From Glandiceps talaboti (taxonomy: Eukaryota; Hemichordata; Enteropneusta; Spengelidae): 64,000 nucleotides of DNA. The notes beneath the pieces were generated by a model. It saw nothing but the letters and a program-made list of their open reading frames with translations. It had not been told where the DNA came from and made no database searches. The translations under genes and the position numbers were made by a program. Below, in pieces: positions 44,501 through 64,000 of the stretch (its first letter is position 1; every line of letters begins with the position of its first letter). Where the stretch lies: positions 18,346,001 through 18,410,000 of the forward strand of contig NC_135556.1 in NCBI RefSeq assembly GCF_964340395.1. The letters are read 5' to 3'.

Positions 44501-46320
44501 CCGTAAGGTACACCTGCGCAAAAATGACCTTACTACTACGAGTGGGCGCCAAAGTATTTCATGCGAGGGAATCACACGGTCAATTAGATTTTGAAACATC
44601 AGAAAATTGCTAGCAGAACACGACGCCCTGGGCCGAAGAAAATGGGTTACTACAGTTGCGCTGTTATTCGCTTCATAACTATTAGAACACTTTTACATGA
44701 TGGGCAACGTAGCTAATAACACTCTGCTATCATCTATTGCATGAATTAGAAGACAACAGACACTTATCCTAATATTGTATACATTTTAAGACTGATTTAC
44801 TTGTGTATTTTTTCGGCCAAAATCAGGCATAAAACTAGACTCAACGAGATAGATAGTGCATAGCATATATCATCATGCAGTTCGTATCACAATCGAAACC
44901 ATTGACGTACGTCTGCATGGTAGGGTACATTAATTATGCCGAATGGTTAGTGTAAAATAGCTGTTTGCCACCCACATTGTAAAAACGAAGAGTTGATTGA
45001 TGCGCCGCAAAGTTCAAGGGTCTCAAGGCTGTGTGTAACACGCTTCAAGGGCATGAATACAGTATACGGAGGTGTATAAAACAGTCTGTAGGCTATTTTT
45101 TTTCTACTTCATGGCATGGCATTTTTTGGCTCATTTCCTTGCTATGGCATCTCCATTGTCATTGTAAGTGAAGACGTTGATTACAAAGAGAAAGCACATA
45201 GGCTGTACAAAAGCTCTTGGCTCTGGGTTTATATACACGTACATCACCTCCGCTATGGTTCCTTTTTCTGTATTGTACCGTATGAAGGCAGAGCACTAAG
45301 CATGCATTCATTCTAGCAATAAATCTGACATCGAGGGAAACCTTCGTTCTTCAGTTTGACTAGATTCAATGATCAATCAAACATTTTGAATCTTAGTTTC
45401 AACCACACTGTAGACATCATAATACACATGTAGATTGAACTGCCAATCTTTTTCAACGATATTCTAAAAACATAAATGTTGATGTGTGTGTTATTAGATT
45501 CGAATGTCGTCTGCCAATATTGACATCCGGGACATGCACTGCTGTTAAATACATGCATCATATACTGAAATATTTACTCCACTTACCTTCGATGTATATA
45601 AAGGAGGTGTACTATACCATTCTAATTTCTTTGTGTATTACTTAGAAGAGCAAATACAGCTAGTGAACGTGCTTTAGAACAGCAACTGCTCCCCGTCTTT
45701 GTTGCTGTGTCTACGCTTTGCTTCCGTGCACAGGCAAAACAAATGTACTATCGCGAAAGTCATCTGGAAGCACTCAACCTTCTACGCCAAAGCGGGCGCT
45801 ATACAAATTGTAAATGGAATACTTTTGTATTTTTTCTGCTTCGAATAGCCAGCACTTGATATTGTCCTGTTTTCCAATTATTGGTCAAACAATCGTGTTC
45901 TTTCGTTTAATATTTTAGTTTTCCTCCTGTCTTGCTTCTTCCTGTTTACCTGAAGATGTTGTATTTTCTTCCTTCACTGATATTTGATTGAATAAGTGTC
46001 AAAAAAGTGTTTTTTGTCTGGTGTAGCCTTTTGTGCTGTTCTTTTTTTTCTCGAAATAAATTTTAAAAAGAAAAAGTGTCAAAACACTGAAACATTAATT
46101 TTTACAAAGCGGTTGGTATTTAAGTAAAAATTTTAAGTTTATAACTGAGGGTGTGTGTGATTACGTAAGAGTTTAAAAGAAACCTAAGTTCAAGGCTAGG
46201 GGTCATATCCTTTATAGTTTGGATATACTGATATATTTGATCGTTAATATTAGTTTCTGTGCTACTTTTATGAAAAATAAAAATTGTAAAAAATAAAATA
46301 AAAATAAAAAATCACACTAA
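41522..46320. other. Intergenic stretch without a recognisable gene
   Basis: About 4.8 kb of AT-rich sequence with no repeat tract of note. Frames of 62-94 codons at 42406, 43261, 44124 and 45116 have no domain resemblance. Confidence 0.5.
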
Positions 46321-46379
46321 TTGGCATTTATCGTTTCTGATAGATTAATTAAGACAGGTTCTGGTTTGTAGATATTACT

Positions 46380-46862
46380 ATTATTGTCACTATCACGGTC
46401 ACAGCTATTATCACTACCATTGTCACTCATTGTCCCTGTCATTGTCATCACCATTGTCACGGCCGGGGCCATTGTCATTGACATTGTCATTGTGATTGTC
46501 ATTGTCATTGTTACTTTTACAGATACTGCCATTGTCACTTATTGTCATCGTCGCTGTTACTGTAATTGTCACTGTCATTGCCACTGTTACTAGTACTACC
46601 ATTGTCACTGTCATTGTCAATCATTGTCACAGAGTTATTGTCACTGTCATTGACACTAATTGTCACTGCCATTGTCATTGTCATTGTCACTCATCATTAT
46701 TGTCACTAACATTGTCAGTGCTGTTGTAACTTCCATTGTCATGGTAACTGTTACATGTTATTGTTAATTTCGTGGTCACTGTCATTGTTAGATAGTTGTC
46801 ACTGTTACTGTCACTGTCGCTGCCGCTGTAAGTGTCATTGCTATTGTGTCACTGTCATTACA
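46380..46862. repeat. Degenerate (ATTGTC)n hexanucleotide repeat
   Basis: Words CATTGTCACT, ATTGTCATTGTC and GTTACTGTCACTG recur with much substitution for about 480 bp. Confidence 0.85.
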
Positions 46863-46867
46863 AATAC

Positions 46868-46959
46868 CAGTGCTACAACAACAACAACAACAACAACAAC
46901 TACCACTACCACTACCACCACTACCACCACTACTACTACTACTACTACTACCACTACCA

Positions 46960-47004
<45 letters not shown>

Positions 47005-47117
47005 TTACTACTACTACTACTACTTCTACTGCTGTTGTTGTTGTTGTTGTTGTTGTTGTTGAATGGTGCTGCACTCAGCCATACTACTACTACTACTACT
47101 ACCACCACTACTACTAG

Positions 47118-47156
<39 letters not shown>

Positions 47157-47161
47157 CACTA

Positions 47162-47243
<82 letters not shown>

Positions 47244-47320
47244 CACTACTACTACTACTTCTACTGCTGTTGTTGAATGGTGCTGCACTCAGCCATACTA
47301 CTACTACTACCATTAATTCA
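46868..47320. repeat. Compound trinucleotide array (CAA)n-(TAC/CAC)n-(GTT)n
   Basis: (CAA)n starts it, then (ACT/ACC)n, then TGC(TGT)n. The segment GAATGGTGCTGCACTCAGCC occurs twice (about 47061-47080 and 47276-47295), each time between (GTT)n and a new (ACT)n run, so a block of about 215 bp has been duplicated. Confidence 0.9.
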
Positions 47321-47339
47321 ACCACATTCCTACTCTGCT

Positions 47340-49783
47340 ACCACCGACAGTGTATACCTTGAAAACGACAAAAATTAAAAACTGGTGAAAAAACTGCTGA
47401 CATCATGTCCAGCTGACGTTACATCAAGGAGTGACTAGAAGCAATGCATCTATCTATCTGTGTGTATGTAATTTACGTATTCTGACGTTCAGTTGAAGTG
47501 CGACCTGGGTCTCCCGTGGTGAAAGTGAAAAAAAGACTGCCATGGTTCATCACAACATATAAGCCCAATTCGTCGCGGGTCCTACTGTCGTTACCATGCC
47601 AACAAAACCAAGCAATGAAATATGGCTGTACGGCGACTAATTATCCGATATCTATGACTGTGATGGTGTTACATTAGCCAGGTAACACCAGAAACACAAT
47701 TATCATAAATGTTGGAGATGAAATACAAAGCAATTAATTACAAAGGCTTGGCTACACTTTGCATTGTAGTCTATTAGAGTGCATCGTCAATACCGTACAC
47801 AAAATACACGGCACTCTACTCAAATTGCATCTTCACATTTTTCATTTCACTTATTGATTTTGTACCGTGGTTCACAAATTGGAAACTGCTGAAGCGAAAA
47901 TTACAGTTATATGAAAAGAAATATTTGCTCTTCAAATGTTTTATTGCCATCAAGCAAATTAACTGAAGACCTTGCAGTGTTCCAAAGTGGTAATGGAGTA
48001 CGTACGCACATGGTGACACCTTTCCGCCAACTAATCTATCATTGTTTTGTGTTAAAAACCGGTGAGTACAGCACTTTTAACTAATATGTGAGCATAGATA
48101 GGAAATTCGTGTTTTTTTTAATAATCGCTATGAACATTTAGTAAACTGACACTTGTACATATAGTTAGAGAATCTTGGAGTGATCATTCAAGGCCAATGG
48201 CAGTTCTTTCATGTTTTGCTAGAAGCAATTTTATTCAGATAATTCCTATATTTGGTTACTATGGCAACAACATATCAGATATCTGTTCAGGACATGAATC
48301 TTTGAGTTGAAACATATGACTTTTTTTACACAAAGGAAGAACTTTTTAGAGCAGGGAAGAACAGTATTCAAACTGAAGAGTTCGTTAACGGAAACATGCA
48401 CTGTTTAGGACTTTAGTGTTAAACAGTACTGACTTGACCTGGGGAGATATACGCTAGATTCATTGCACAAAGGTGTACGATAATACTGAGTATTACTTAT
48501 TTGCAACACATCTATATAAGATGGAGAACCTTCTAAAGTCAATAGCAACGCACTTCCCCGTGGCAGATACATTACTGTCCTTTTTGTGAGTACTTGGAAA
48601 TTATGATAAGGCTTTACCATCTCTAATAATGGGAGAATGTCAATGGGGAAAAAACATCCATTCGGTGTCTGGCAATGAGATAAAGATTTACTAATACATG
48701 TACTCAGCATACACATTCTACAAGATTTGGGTCGTTACACAAACAACTCAAGAAAATACACCATTACTGAACCACATAGTTGGTTTGATATAATCCTACA
48801 ATTCCTTTCATACATGTACATTTCTTTTGGTTATGAAAACACGACCTCGAGCAATATACACTTTCTGTCATCTGATGGAAGTTTTACCCTTAGGTTAAAA
48901 ACAAAAAGATCATGATTAGAGTTACTAAATGGACGACACCGATTTACTATACCCTTCATTCAAAATCTTGAGGAATGTCATGTGTCTCTCTATATTTTTA
49001 TTACAACGTACGTAGTCGTTAACCTTTTCACAAAGAATTTCGGGTGTCTTTACTTTCATTAAACGTAGTCGTGATATTTGCTCGCGGATAAAAATGATTT
49101 GTCACCTGCAGAATTATTGTATTAATACTATTCGTATTTAACTCCCGATAAACAATATTATATTGTAAAATATTCATGTTCAATTTGTTGAAAGCCTGCA
49201 ACCCAATCTAAGGTATAGGCGTAATCTTCTTGTAGATACTCAAATTGTCTTCCTTCAAGACACATGTATACAAGTCTTAGAGTGTATTTAGTTGATTAAC
49301 TGCTCGTAGAAGATTAAATCTACAGACACCGTGATATTATACGTCGTGTTCGCCCGATAAAGCTGATTAATACCCCCAACAGTTCCCAATTTATGTCGAT
49401 GTTTTCGAGAGTGAAAAAAACATGTTTAGTTCCGAAGTTGGTAAAAAGACGGACATTGAGATGTGATAATTTATTCATCTCTAGTGGTTTAATTTTTCAC
49501 TGAGTTGAGTGAACAGTGACAAGACCTGTCTGATTAATGAATCATCAAATATGATAAGAATCCATATATGAAGTGACGTTTCAGTTTTGCACATTCTAAA
49601 GAACAGCTGATTATTCACAGCGACGGCAGTTGACATTACAAGACTGTCGTTGAGATCATCGGAGGAAATTTAGGTCGTCATTTATGTTCAACCCCTTCAT
49701 CGATTACAGGCATGTTCTACAGTTTATTTTTACTTCCTGTAAGGGGAGGCATTGCAATGTATTTTTTGTAGTATCTATCTGCC
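47340..49783. other. Intergenic stretch without a recognisable gene
   Basis: AT-rich. No repeat tract or supported open frame. Confidence 0.5.
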
Positions 49784-49845
49784 TGTCTGTCTGTCTGTCT
49801 GTCTGTCTGTATGTATGTATGTATGTATGTATGTATGTATGTATG

Positions 49846-49890
<45 letters not shown>
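49784..49890. repeat. (GTCT)n-(TATG)n-(GT)n microsatellite
   Basis: Three tracts in that order, leading directly into the degenerate AT-rich array that follows. Confidence 0.95.
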
Positions 49891-49891
<1 letters not shown>

Positions 49892-51240
49892 TGTGGATGC
49901 ACTACCTCAAAAACTACTGCATCGATTCTAATGAAACTTGCTGCACATCTTCCATGTGGTAATGGTAAGAACTGATTAGATACATTGATAAGCATCCAAT
50001 GAACATTAATTAATTATTTGCATAATTGAGGGTTTTTAGTACTAAGGCTATATCTTAATAATGCATACATCACATTCATAATTTGGTACATACGTTGACC
50101 ACACCAAAACGCATATATCCAATAAAGTTTGTTGATCTAGCTTATAACTATAATGAGTAATTTGCATAATTAATGATTTTCAGTAGTAAAGCCATATCTC
50201 AATATTGCACACTTCAAATGCTGCAACATTTGGTACTTACTTCAACCTTATATACTATAAAGCCTCTTGGCATAGGTTTTAGTTTTAACAAATAAGTTGC
50301 ATAATTAATAATTAGGCGATATCCTAAGAATGCAAGCTTCAAATTTCATATAATTTGGTACATATATCACCCATAATAAAGCGTACATGTCCTATGAAGA
50401 TTGTTGATACAGCTTTTAGTTTTAATCAATGATTTGCATAAAATAAAGATTTTTTGGCAATTAGGTTATATGTTAAGAATGCAAATTTCAAATTTCGTAT
50501 AGTTTGTCATCATCCATAACAATACCCACATGTACTATGGCGTATGTTGACACACTTTATACATTTGATTAGTAATTTGAATAATTAATGATCTTCTGTT
50601 ATTAAGCTATATATCTTAATATGATAATAGATCATACATCAACCATAACAACACATATCCTGTGACGCCTTTTGCCACAGTGTAATGAGTAATTTGCGTA
50701 AATTAATGATTTTCGGCAACTAGGCTATATCTTTAGAATGCACGCTTAAAATTGCATATAATTTTGTGTATTGATGATAACGTGCACGTTTTTATTAAGT
50801 TAGTATTAAGTTATTTGCATAGTTAAAGACCATATCATAAAATACAAGCTTCAAATTTCATATATTTTGGTACGTCATACATCAAACATAAACGCATATA
50901 TAATTTTGGTTACAATGAGATATTTGCATAATTAATTATCTTTGGTAATTAGGCTATACCGTAAAAATACAAAATTCAGATTTCACACACATCAACAATA
51001 ACAAAGCACACATGTTTGATGTAGTTGTTTGTGTAGTTTTTAATATGGATATGTCATTTGAATAAATAATCATTTTTTGATAATTAGGCAATATCTTTAG
51101 AACGCAAGCAAATATAATTTAAAACTTGTTCATGTAGCCGGATAATGGTTCGTTTGCCCAATTAATGATTTTAGATAATTAGGCAATATCCTTAGTATGG
51201 AAGCTACAAATTTCATATAGTTCACATAATTAATTTTCCG
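49891..51240. repeat. Degenerate AT-rich array of about 110-140 bp units
   Basis: Blocks TTTGCATAATTAATGATTTT, TTAGGCTATATCTTAAGAAT and GCAAGCTTCAAATTTCATAT recur about ten times in the same order with heavy divergence, from 49991 to about 51230. Confidence 0.75.
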
Positions 51241-53040
51241 ATTAAGGGGTACATCATGCATGATAGCTGTAGCTCAGAATTTTCCATTCCAACAATGTGT
51301 GAAGGAACAAAAATCTATGGTTTCGCCCGAATGGGAGGCATTCAGTTTACATCTGGTACTCCTTCAAATTTAGAGTGTGCAGGAGATGTACGCATGGAAT
51401 CAAATGTTTGGATTGTAAGTGTTAAAGCTTACATACTTGAATATAGAATTCAGTATGCAATATTCTTACATGAATGACCCGACGGTATTTTTGCAGCAGG
51501 GCTTCGAAGAAACGTGAGTGCCTTTGTGTAAAACGTGTTAGTGGTATTATCGCCATGATCTTCTACGAACAGGATCATTCAAAGATGTATTATCTTCAAA
51601 TCTCTCATCTTCTTCGCACGAACTCCGATTTCAGTGTTCAAAACACATACAAGTTGCAGCTTTATGTATGATCTGATACCCATGCCAATATCTTTAAAGT
51701 TATTCCGCTTCATATGTTCACAACAAGCTCCGCCACGCTACAATCAGTGCCGGCTATATTTGACATCATTCTTTCTGATTGGGTGCTCTCTACACTTGTA
51801 AACAAGATGGCATCATACATCCATTTTCTCCATAATTTTGACTTAGAGATGGTACGTAAACCACAATAATAAACATAGTTTTATATCAGTGATATTCAGT
51901 TCTTCCCAAACATTATGAGTATGTTGTAGATTATTTGACAACAGTAAAACACCCGTTTTACGTTTTTATTGTCAATGATGACAAATCCAATATGGCCGCT
52001 ACTGATTGCAGACATTCTACCAGAAGCGGAAGTTGGTGGAGGGAGATAATTTTCAGCAATGCTGCGTAAGAGCTTGTTGCTCACAGCACAAGGTAAATAT
52101 ATAAATGAAAACTCTTTATTTTATAGTAGGCAATATATAACAAACGCAAACTGCAATCTTCGAATAGCCTGACCAAATTGCCAAGGGGGCAGAACTTTGT
52201 CTTGGTGCAATCATGCATTTAAAATTTAGAAAAGTGCTAAAAACATAACATATATTTTGGCATACGCAATTAAATATCATATGTAAGGTCAGAAAAATAA
52301 AAAATGTTTGTCAACGGGTAACGTAACCCATCACATTGGGTAAGTAGGTCGATTTCATTTTTTCACAATGCTTGACAAGGATAAAACAAACCATATATAA
52401 TGACAGCAAAATATTTCAGGTCGAGTTTAGATATAACTTATTCAGTCATCTTGATACTATCTCATGCAATTTGTCTGCATAGCTACAGTTAGGAAATGTA
52501 CACAATTTACGGTTAAACAAATGGTGTAGTTCCTCGCACCCTCTCTTCTCAAAAAATGTTAAGCCCCGCCAATCGAAACTCAAGCATTATTTTACCCACC
52601 CCTTCTAAGGCTTCTGTCACCTACACTACAGTGGAGATATAAAATCATATGGTACAATGATGCATTGGAAGGAGACAACTCCAAAGGTGAAAAAAATTGA
52701 AAATAAGACAGTGTAGGAGGCCATTTAGAGGCATAAAATATCAAACCATAGACATAATGAAATATCAGAATTGAAACAATTATGGTATGTATTACATATT
52801 ATCTGGAAGTGTATTTTGTTGTGGCAAAGCTGAAAGCTATTATGCGGATGTGCACATGGTAAATGACTTCTCCTGAAGTTTAATTTCGTTCCAAAAAATC
52901 CCGAATAAAGCGCAAAACATTTCAAGACTTGTGATGGCCCAAGCTTTTTTTTTCTTTCTTTTTTCCAAAATCTCAGGGGGAGGGGCAGCTGCCCCCCGTG
53001 CCCCCCCCCCCCCGCAGGCTACGATAGTGTACATTGATTA
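51241..53040. other. Stretch inside the degenerate array without a gene
   Basis: GCTCAGAATTTTCCATTCC at 51271 echoes GCTCAGAATTTTACATTC at 53179, so the array seems to resume after this interval. A C-rich run (CAGCTGCCCCCCGTGCCC) lies at about 52987. No gene is recognised. Confidence 0.45.
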
Positions 53041-53239
53041 TAACAGAAAGCACATTTCCGATTAAAAAGATTGTTGATATAGAATAATTTACACAACTAC
53101 TTTTTTTTTGTAAATAGGCAATATCTTACCAAATCAAGCTTGAAATACACGTAATTTTGTACATACAAGGGTATGGAAGCTCAGAATTTTACATTCTGAC
53201 AATGCCTGATGAATATGATTCCCCCCTACAGATGTCTAC

Positions 53240-53765
53240 AGATGAAAAAAACGAAAATTAGGAGTGCAAGGACAATAAAATAAACTTTTATGTAAATAAG
53301 GTATACAAATGCGAGGAATTAATATGATACACAATATGTCCACAGATAAAAGAAACGAAAACTGTAAATTAGTACAAGACAATGAAATAAAATGTTATGC
53401 AAATAAGGTATACAAGGAATGAACGTGATGCACATGTTTGCAGATAAAAGAAACGAAAACTGTAAATTAGGAGTACAAGACAGTAAAATAAAATATTATG
53501 CAAATAAGGTATACAAGGAATGAACGTGATGCACATGCTTACAGATACAAGAAACGGAACTATGCAAATTGGGAGTACAAGACAATAAAATAAGATATTA
53601 TGCAAATGAGGCATACAAGGAATGAATGTGATGCACATGCTTACAGATACAAGAAACGGAACTATGCAAATTGGGAGTACAAGACAATAAAATAAGATAT
53701 TATGCAAATGAGGCATACAAGGAATGAATGTGATGCACATGCTTACAGATACAAGAAACGGAACA
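53240..53765. repeat. 102-bp minisatellite, about five copies
   Basis: The unit contains ATTATGCAAATGAGGCATAC, AAGGAATGAATGTGATGCAC and ATACAAGAAACGGAACTATG. The last two full copies are almost identical; earlier copies are progressively more diverged. Confidence 0.9.
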
Positions 53766-54063
53766 TGTCTACAGATGAAAGAAACTTGTCAAAATAGCAA
53801 TTAAATTTGACATTTCTCTCTTATATTTATGACTACACTCTCTGATATGAAGTGTCATTAAAGTGATATACATAGGTGATCTTGTTATTGGCATGCACAT
53901 TTGGGTCGAAAATGGTTCAATAAACATTCACTGCACGGTGTAGCTGGGTTAGCTTCATTTGTAAAGGTGATATGTGTAAGGTGATCTTATCATTGACATG
54001 CAAATGTAATTTTGAAAAGTGGAAACACTCAATAAATCTTTCTCAAAAACGCACTATAAAGCT

Positions 54064-54533
54064 GTATGTATGTATGTATGTATGTATGTATGTATGTATG
54101 TATGTATGTATGTATGTATGTATGTATGTATGTACGTATGTATGTATGTATGTACGTATGTATGTATGTACGTACGTACGTACGTACGTACGTACGTACG
54201 TACGTATGTATGTATGTATGTATGTATGTATGTATGAATGTCTGTCTGTCTGTCTGTCTATATGTATGTATGTATGTATGTATGCATGCATGTATGTATG
54301 TATGTATGTATGTATGTATGTATGTATGTGTGTGTGTGTATGTATGTATGTATGTATGTATTTATGTATGTATGTATGTATGTATGCATGTATGTATGCA
54401 TGTGTATATGTGTATGTGTGTGTGCGCTTGTGTATGTATGTATGTATGTATGTATGTATGTATGTATGTATGTATGTACGTATGCATGTACAGTTAGGTA
54501 GGTAGGTGGGTGGGTAGGTACGTAGGTAGGTAA
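54064..54533. repeat. Long (TATG)n microsatellite with TACG, TCTG and GT variants
   Basis: (TATG)n is interspersed with (TACG)n at 54167-54205, (TCTG)n at 54239-54258 and GTGT runs, ending in (GTAG)n-like units (54495-54533). Confidence 0.95.
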
Positions 54534-55547
54534 GGAACAAACACTTTATGACAGTATTAATGAACACAAGAGCAAATGCAAATATGTTTGCTGAAAAAGT
54601 GAAGATAAACTTACCGTTAACAATATTCGATATTTATGTCGTTTAATATATCTGTAAATGTAGTAGTATCAAAACTGAAAAATCTACTAAATATAAATAT
54701 ACTAAAAGTTTGATATTATTTGGTTAAAGTGTACTGTATGGACATTGAGTAAATAACGTGTATGTAATGTATCATTTTGATCTGAATGTTTCTATGCAAA
54801 TTAGATACGGTATGAATTCGACATGTTTACTAGTAAACATCTTAACCCTCAAGTCAATGATACGGTTTCAAGATATATATATTGATTCTGGGTCGTTCAT
54901 TTTTAAAAGGGGATTTATTCAATTGTTAATCTTATACATATGCACGTATGTTAACTAAAAATGAGGAAACGGTGGACAATTGATGTGAAACAAGTTTTAA
55001 TTTGGTATTTCTTGGCAATCACGAATTTATGTAAAATGAAATGACAAGAACCCAATATTTACGAAAATTCATATAATTCCTGGAGTGGTGATCCTCTTTA
55101 AAAGTAAATTCGCCACTTCTTTGCTAATGCAACTGGATTTAAATCTTTTTAGATTAAGCTTCAAATTGAAGTAGCCATGCATTATTGATCGGCAGCATTG
55201 CAATAATCTCACAAACAAGGAAAATGCCTTCAGTGCTTTTGAAATAAATTCTCCCTCGCAGAGCCAAATGATAAACAAATCGGCTGTAAGATATTCAACC
55301 CTATAGTATTATGTATGAATATTTAATGAAAATCGGAGTAGGTGAGTTTGGTGTCAAATTCTTATTGTATACACAACGTAACGTTCACCAGGTGATGTCA
55401 CGGAAATGTGTTCGTAGAATTTACTTGGAATGTTGTAATATGTTATAGGAATGTTCTAGCCAGGGTACACATGGATTATTAATATGTTTAGTCAATGGTT
55501 TAGTCGTTGATGACCCCATTTGCTACACATAGAATATAACAGTCAAC
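54534..55547. other. Upstream region of POPDC-C
   Basis: AT-rich. A promoter or first exon of POPDC-C may lie here, but nothing is clearly recognisable apart from the TATA-like word at its end. Confidence 0.4.
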
Positions 55548-55557
55548 TTATATAAGA
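55548..55557 (+). promoter_or_regulatory. TATA-like box upstream of POPDC-C
   Basis: TTATATAAGA lies 120 bp before the POPDC-C start codon, at a plausible distance for a start site near 55580. This assumes no further 5' exon. In an AT-rich genome such a match is common, so it is only a candidate. Confidence 0.2.
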
Positions 55558-55613
55558 TGTCCCTTTAGTATTTACAGATGAAATTGAAGAAAAAGACACG
55601 CGTCTTCACTGTC

Positions 55614-55623
55614 TTATTTATAG
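55614..55623 (+). promoter_or_regulatory. TTATTTATAG: candidate 5' UTR splice acceptor or MEF2-like site of POPDC-C
   Basis: This 10-mer fits the MEF2 consensus YTAWWWWTAR and also ends a pyrimidine-rich stretch as a splice acceptor, 53 nt before the ATG. The identical 10-mer ends at the candidate acceptor of POPDC-A (4567-4558, minus strand), which favours the splice reading. POPDC genes are often muscle-expressed, so the MEF2 reading cannot be excluded. Confidence 0.3.
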
Positions 55624-55676
55624 AGTGGAGAGCCAGCGGTACTAATTGACAGGTCTTGAAGACGGGTCCAGACGTG

Positions 55677-63492
<7,816 letters not shown>

Positions 63493-63621
63493 AAATGACT
63501 CATTTACTGAGGCAAATGTTGAATCTTCGGCAGGTTTTGATACGAACTGCTCTTTGTTCCGAACATTTCAACGAAATTGACATACTGGGTTTAATTAGAT
63601 GTTAGGGGAATGTGTGCTACA

Positions 63622-63693
63622 GTTGCCACAAAGAGGCCTAATAGTTTTACGACGATGGTTGCCGCAAAGAGGCATGGAAGATTTACGACGATG
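63622..63693. repeat. 36-bp tandem duplication after POPDC-C stop
   Basis: Two copies beginning GTTGCCRCAAAGAGGC and ending TTTACGACGATG, in the probable 3' UTR. Confidence 0.85.
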
Positions 63694-63865
63694 AATTTAG
63701 ACTACTTCAAATTTAAACACTTCATGTACATGTGACGCCAAGAGTCAAGACAAATTACACCCACATGTTTTACTAGTTCTCTGCCGTCGTGACCATTCAT
63801 AATTTATTCTGAACACATCATAATCTCCGGAGGAATTATTGAACGCTACACATGTGGAATACAAA

Positions 63866-63871
63866 AATAAA
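63866..63871 (+). terminator. Candidate polyadenylation signal of POPDC-C
   Basis: AATAAA lies 374 nt after the predicted stop codon, in AT-rich sequence with further AATAA-type words downstream. No other evidence marks the transcript end. Confidence 0.3.
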
Positions 63872-64000
63872 ACATACAGAATTTTAAAAAATGGGAAATA
63901 ACAAAATACACAAAGTCAAAGAAATAATAATGATTAAAGTTACAAAAATAAAAAGTATGTACGATTAATCTATAAATAAATTGCTTGCGTACATGGTAAC

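Noticed and set aside
46755-47362. Poly-Thr, poly-Val, poly-Leu and poly-Tyr frames
   Set aside because: Direct products of a trinucleotide array read in every frame.
51256-51477. 73-codon plus-strand frame
   Set aside because: It overlaps the degenerate AT-rich repeat (GCTCAGAATTTT words recur at 53179), so it is repeat sequence.

Overview
This is a eukaryotic (animal) nuclear window: AT-rich, intron-bearing, and loaded with microsatellites, minisatellites and short inverted-repeat transposons. No bacterial features (operons, ribosome binding sites, CRISPR) are present. The only genes I can support are three paralogues of the Popeye domain-containing (POPDC/BVES) family, a metazoan family of three-pass membrane proteins with a cytoplasmic cAMP-binding Popeye domain. 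Composition and repeat style suggest a marine invertebrate, perhaps an invertebrate deuterostome such as a hemichordate or lancelet, but the species cannot be fixed from the sequence alone.

Layout. POPDC-A is on the minus strand at about 4.5-2.1 kb, POPDC-B on the minus strand at about 30.1-25.2 kb, and POPDC-C on the plus strand at about 55.7-63.5 kb. Each gene can be read as four coding exons with the same intron phases (2, 0, 1), a second exon of exactly 109 nt, and a candidate splice acceptor just before the start codon. They encode predicted proteins of 346, 355 and 348 residues. A and B are tandem; C is divergent from B across about 25 kb. Family members are known to bind cAMP, to sit in plasma membrane as homo- or heteromers and to be enriched in muscle; whether these three work together is inference. 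All three differ from the consensus cAMP-pocket motifs (DSPE...FQVT), each in a different way.

Between the genes there is no convincing coding sequence. The space holds: (i) several inverted-repeat elements, including two copies of a TTAA-flanked family (1680-2043 and 19903-20273), three copies of a 320-370 bp foldback family (22.4, 23.8 and 30.7 kb), one of which is split by another TTAA-flanked element (24028-24382), and single elements at 0.2, 1.3, 27.4 and 36.9 kb; (ii) a 55-copy, 57-bp tandem array (38384-41521) with two successive higher-order repeats (11-mer x2, then 9-mer x3), open for more than 1000 codons on both strands; (iii) minisatellites of about 17 bp (12.65-13.4 kb), 102 bp (53.2-53.8 kb) and 36 bp (57.6 kb and 63.6 kb); (iv) many long compound di- and tetranucleotide tracts; and (v) a perfect 152-bp palindrome around a (TA)n core (7063-7214).

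The strongest biology is the POPDC cluster, with lineage-specific changes in its cAMP pocket. The strongest structural oddity is the 57-bp higher-order array in the 25-kb gap between the divergent genes B and C.
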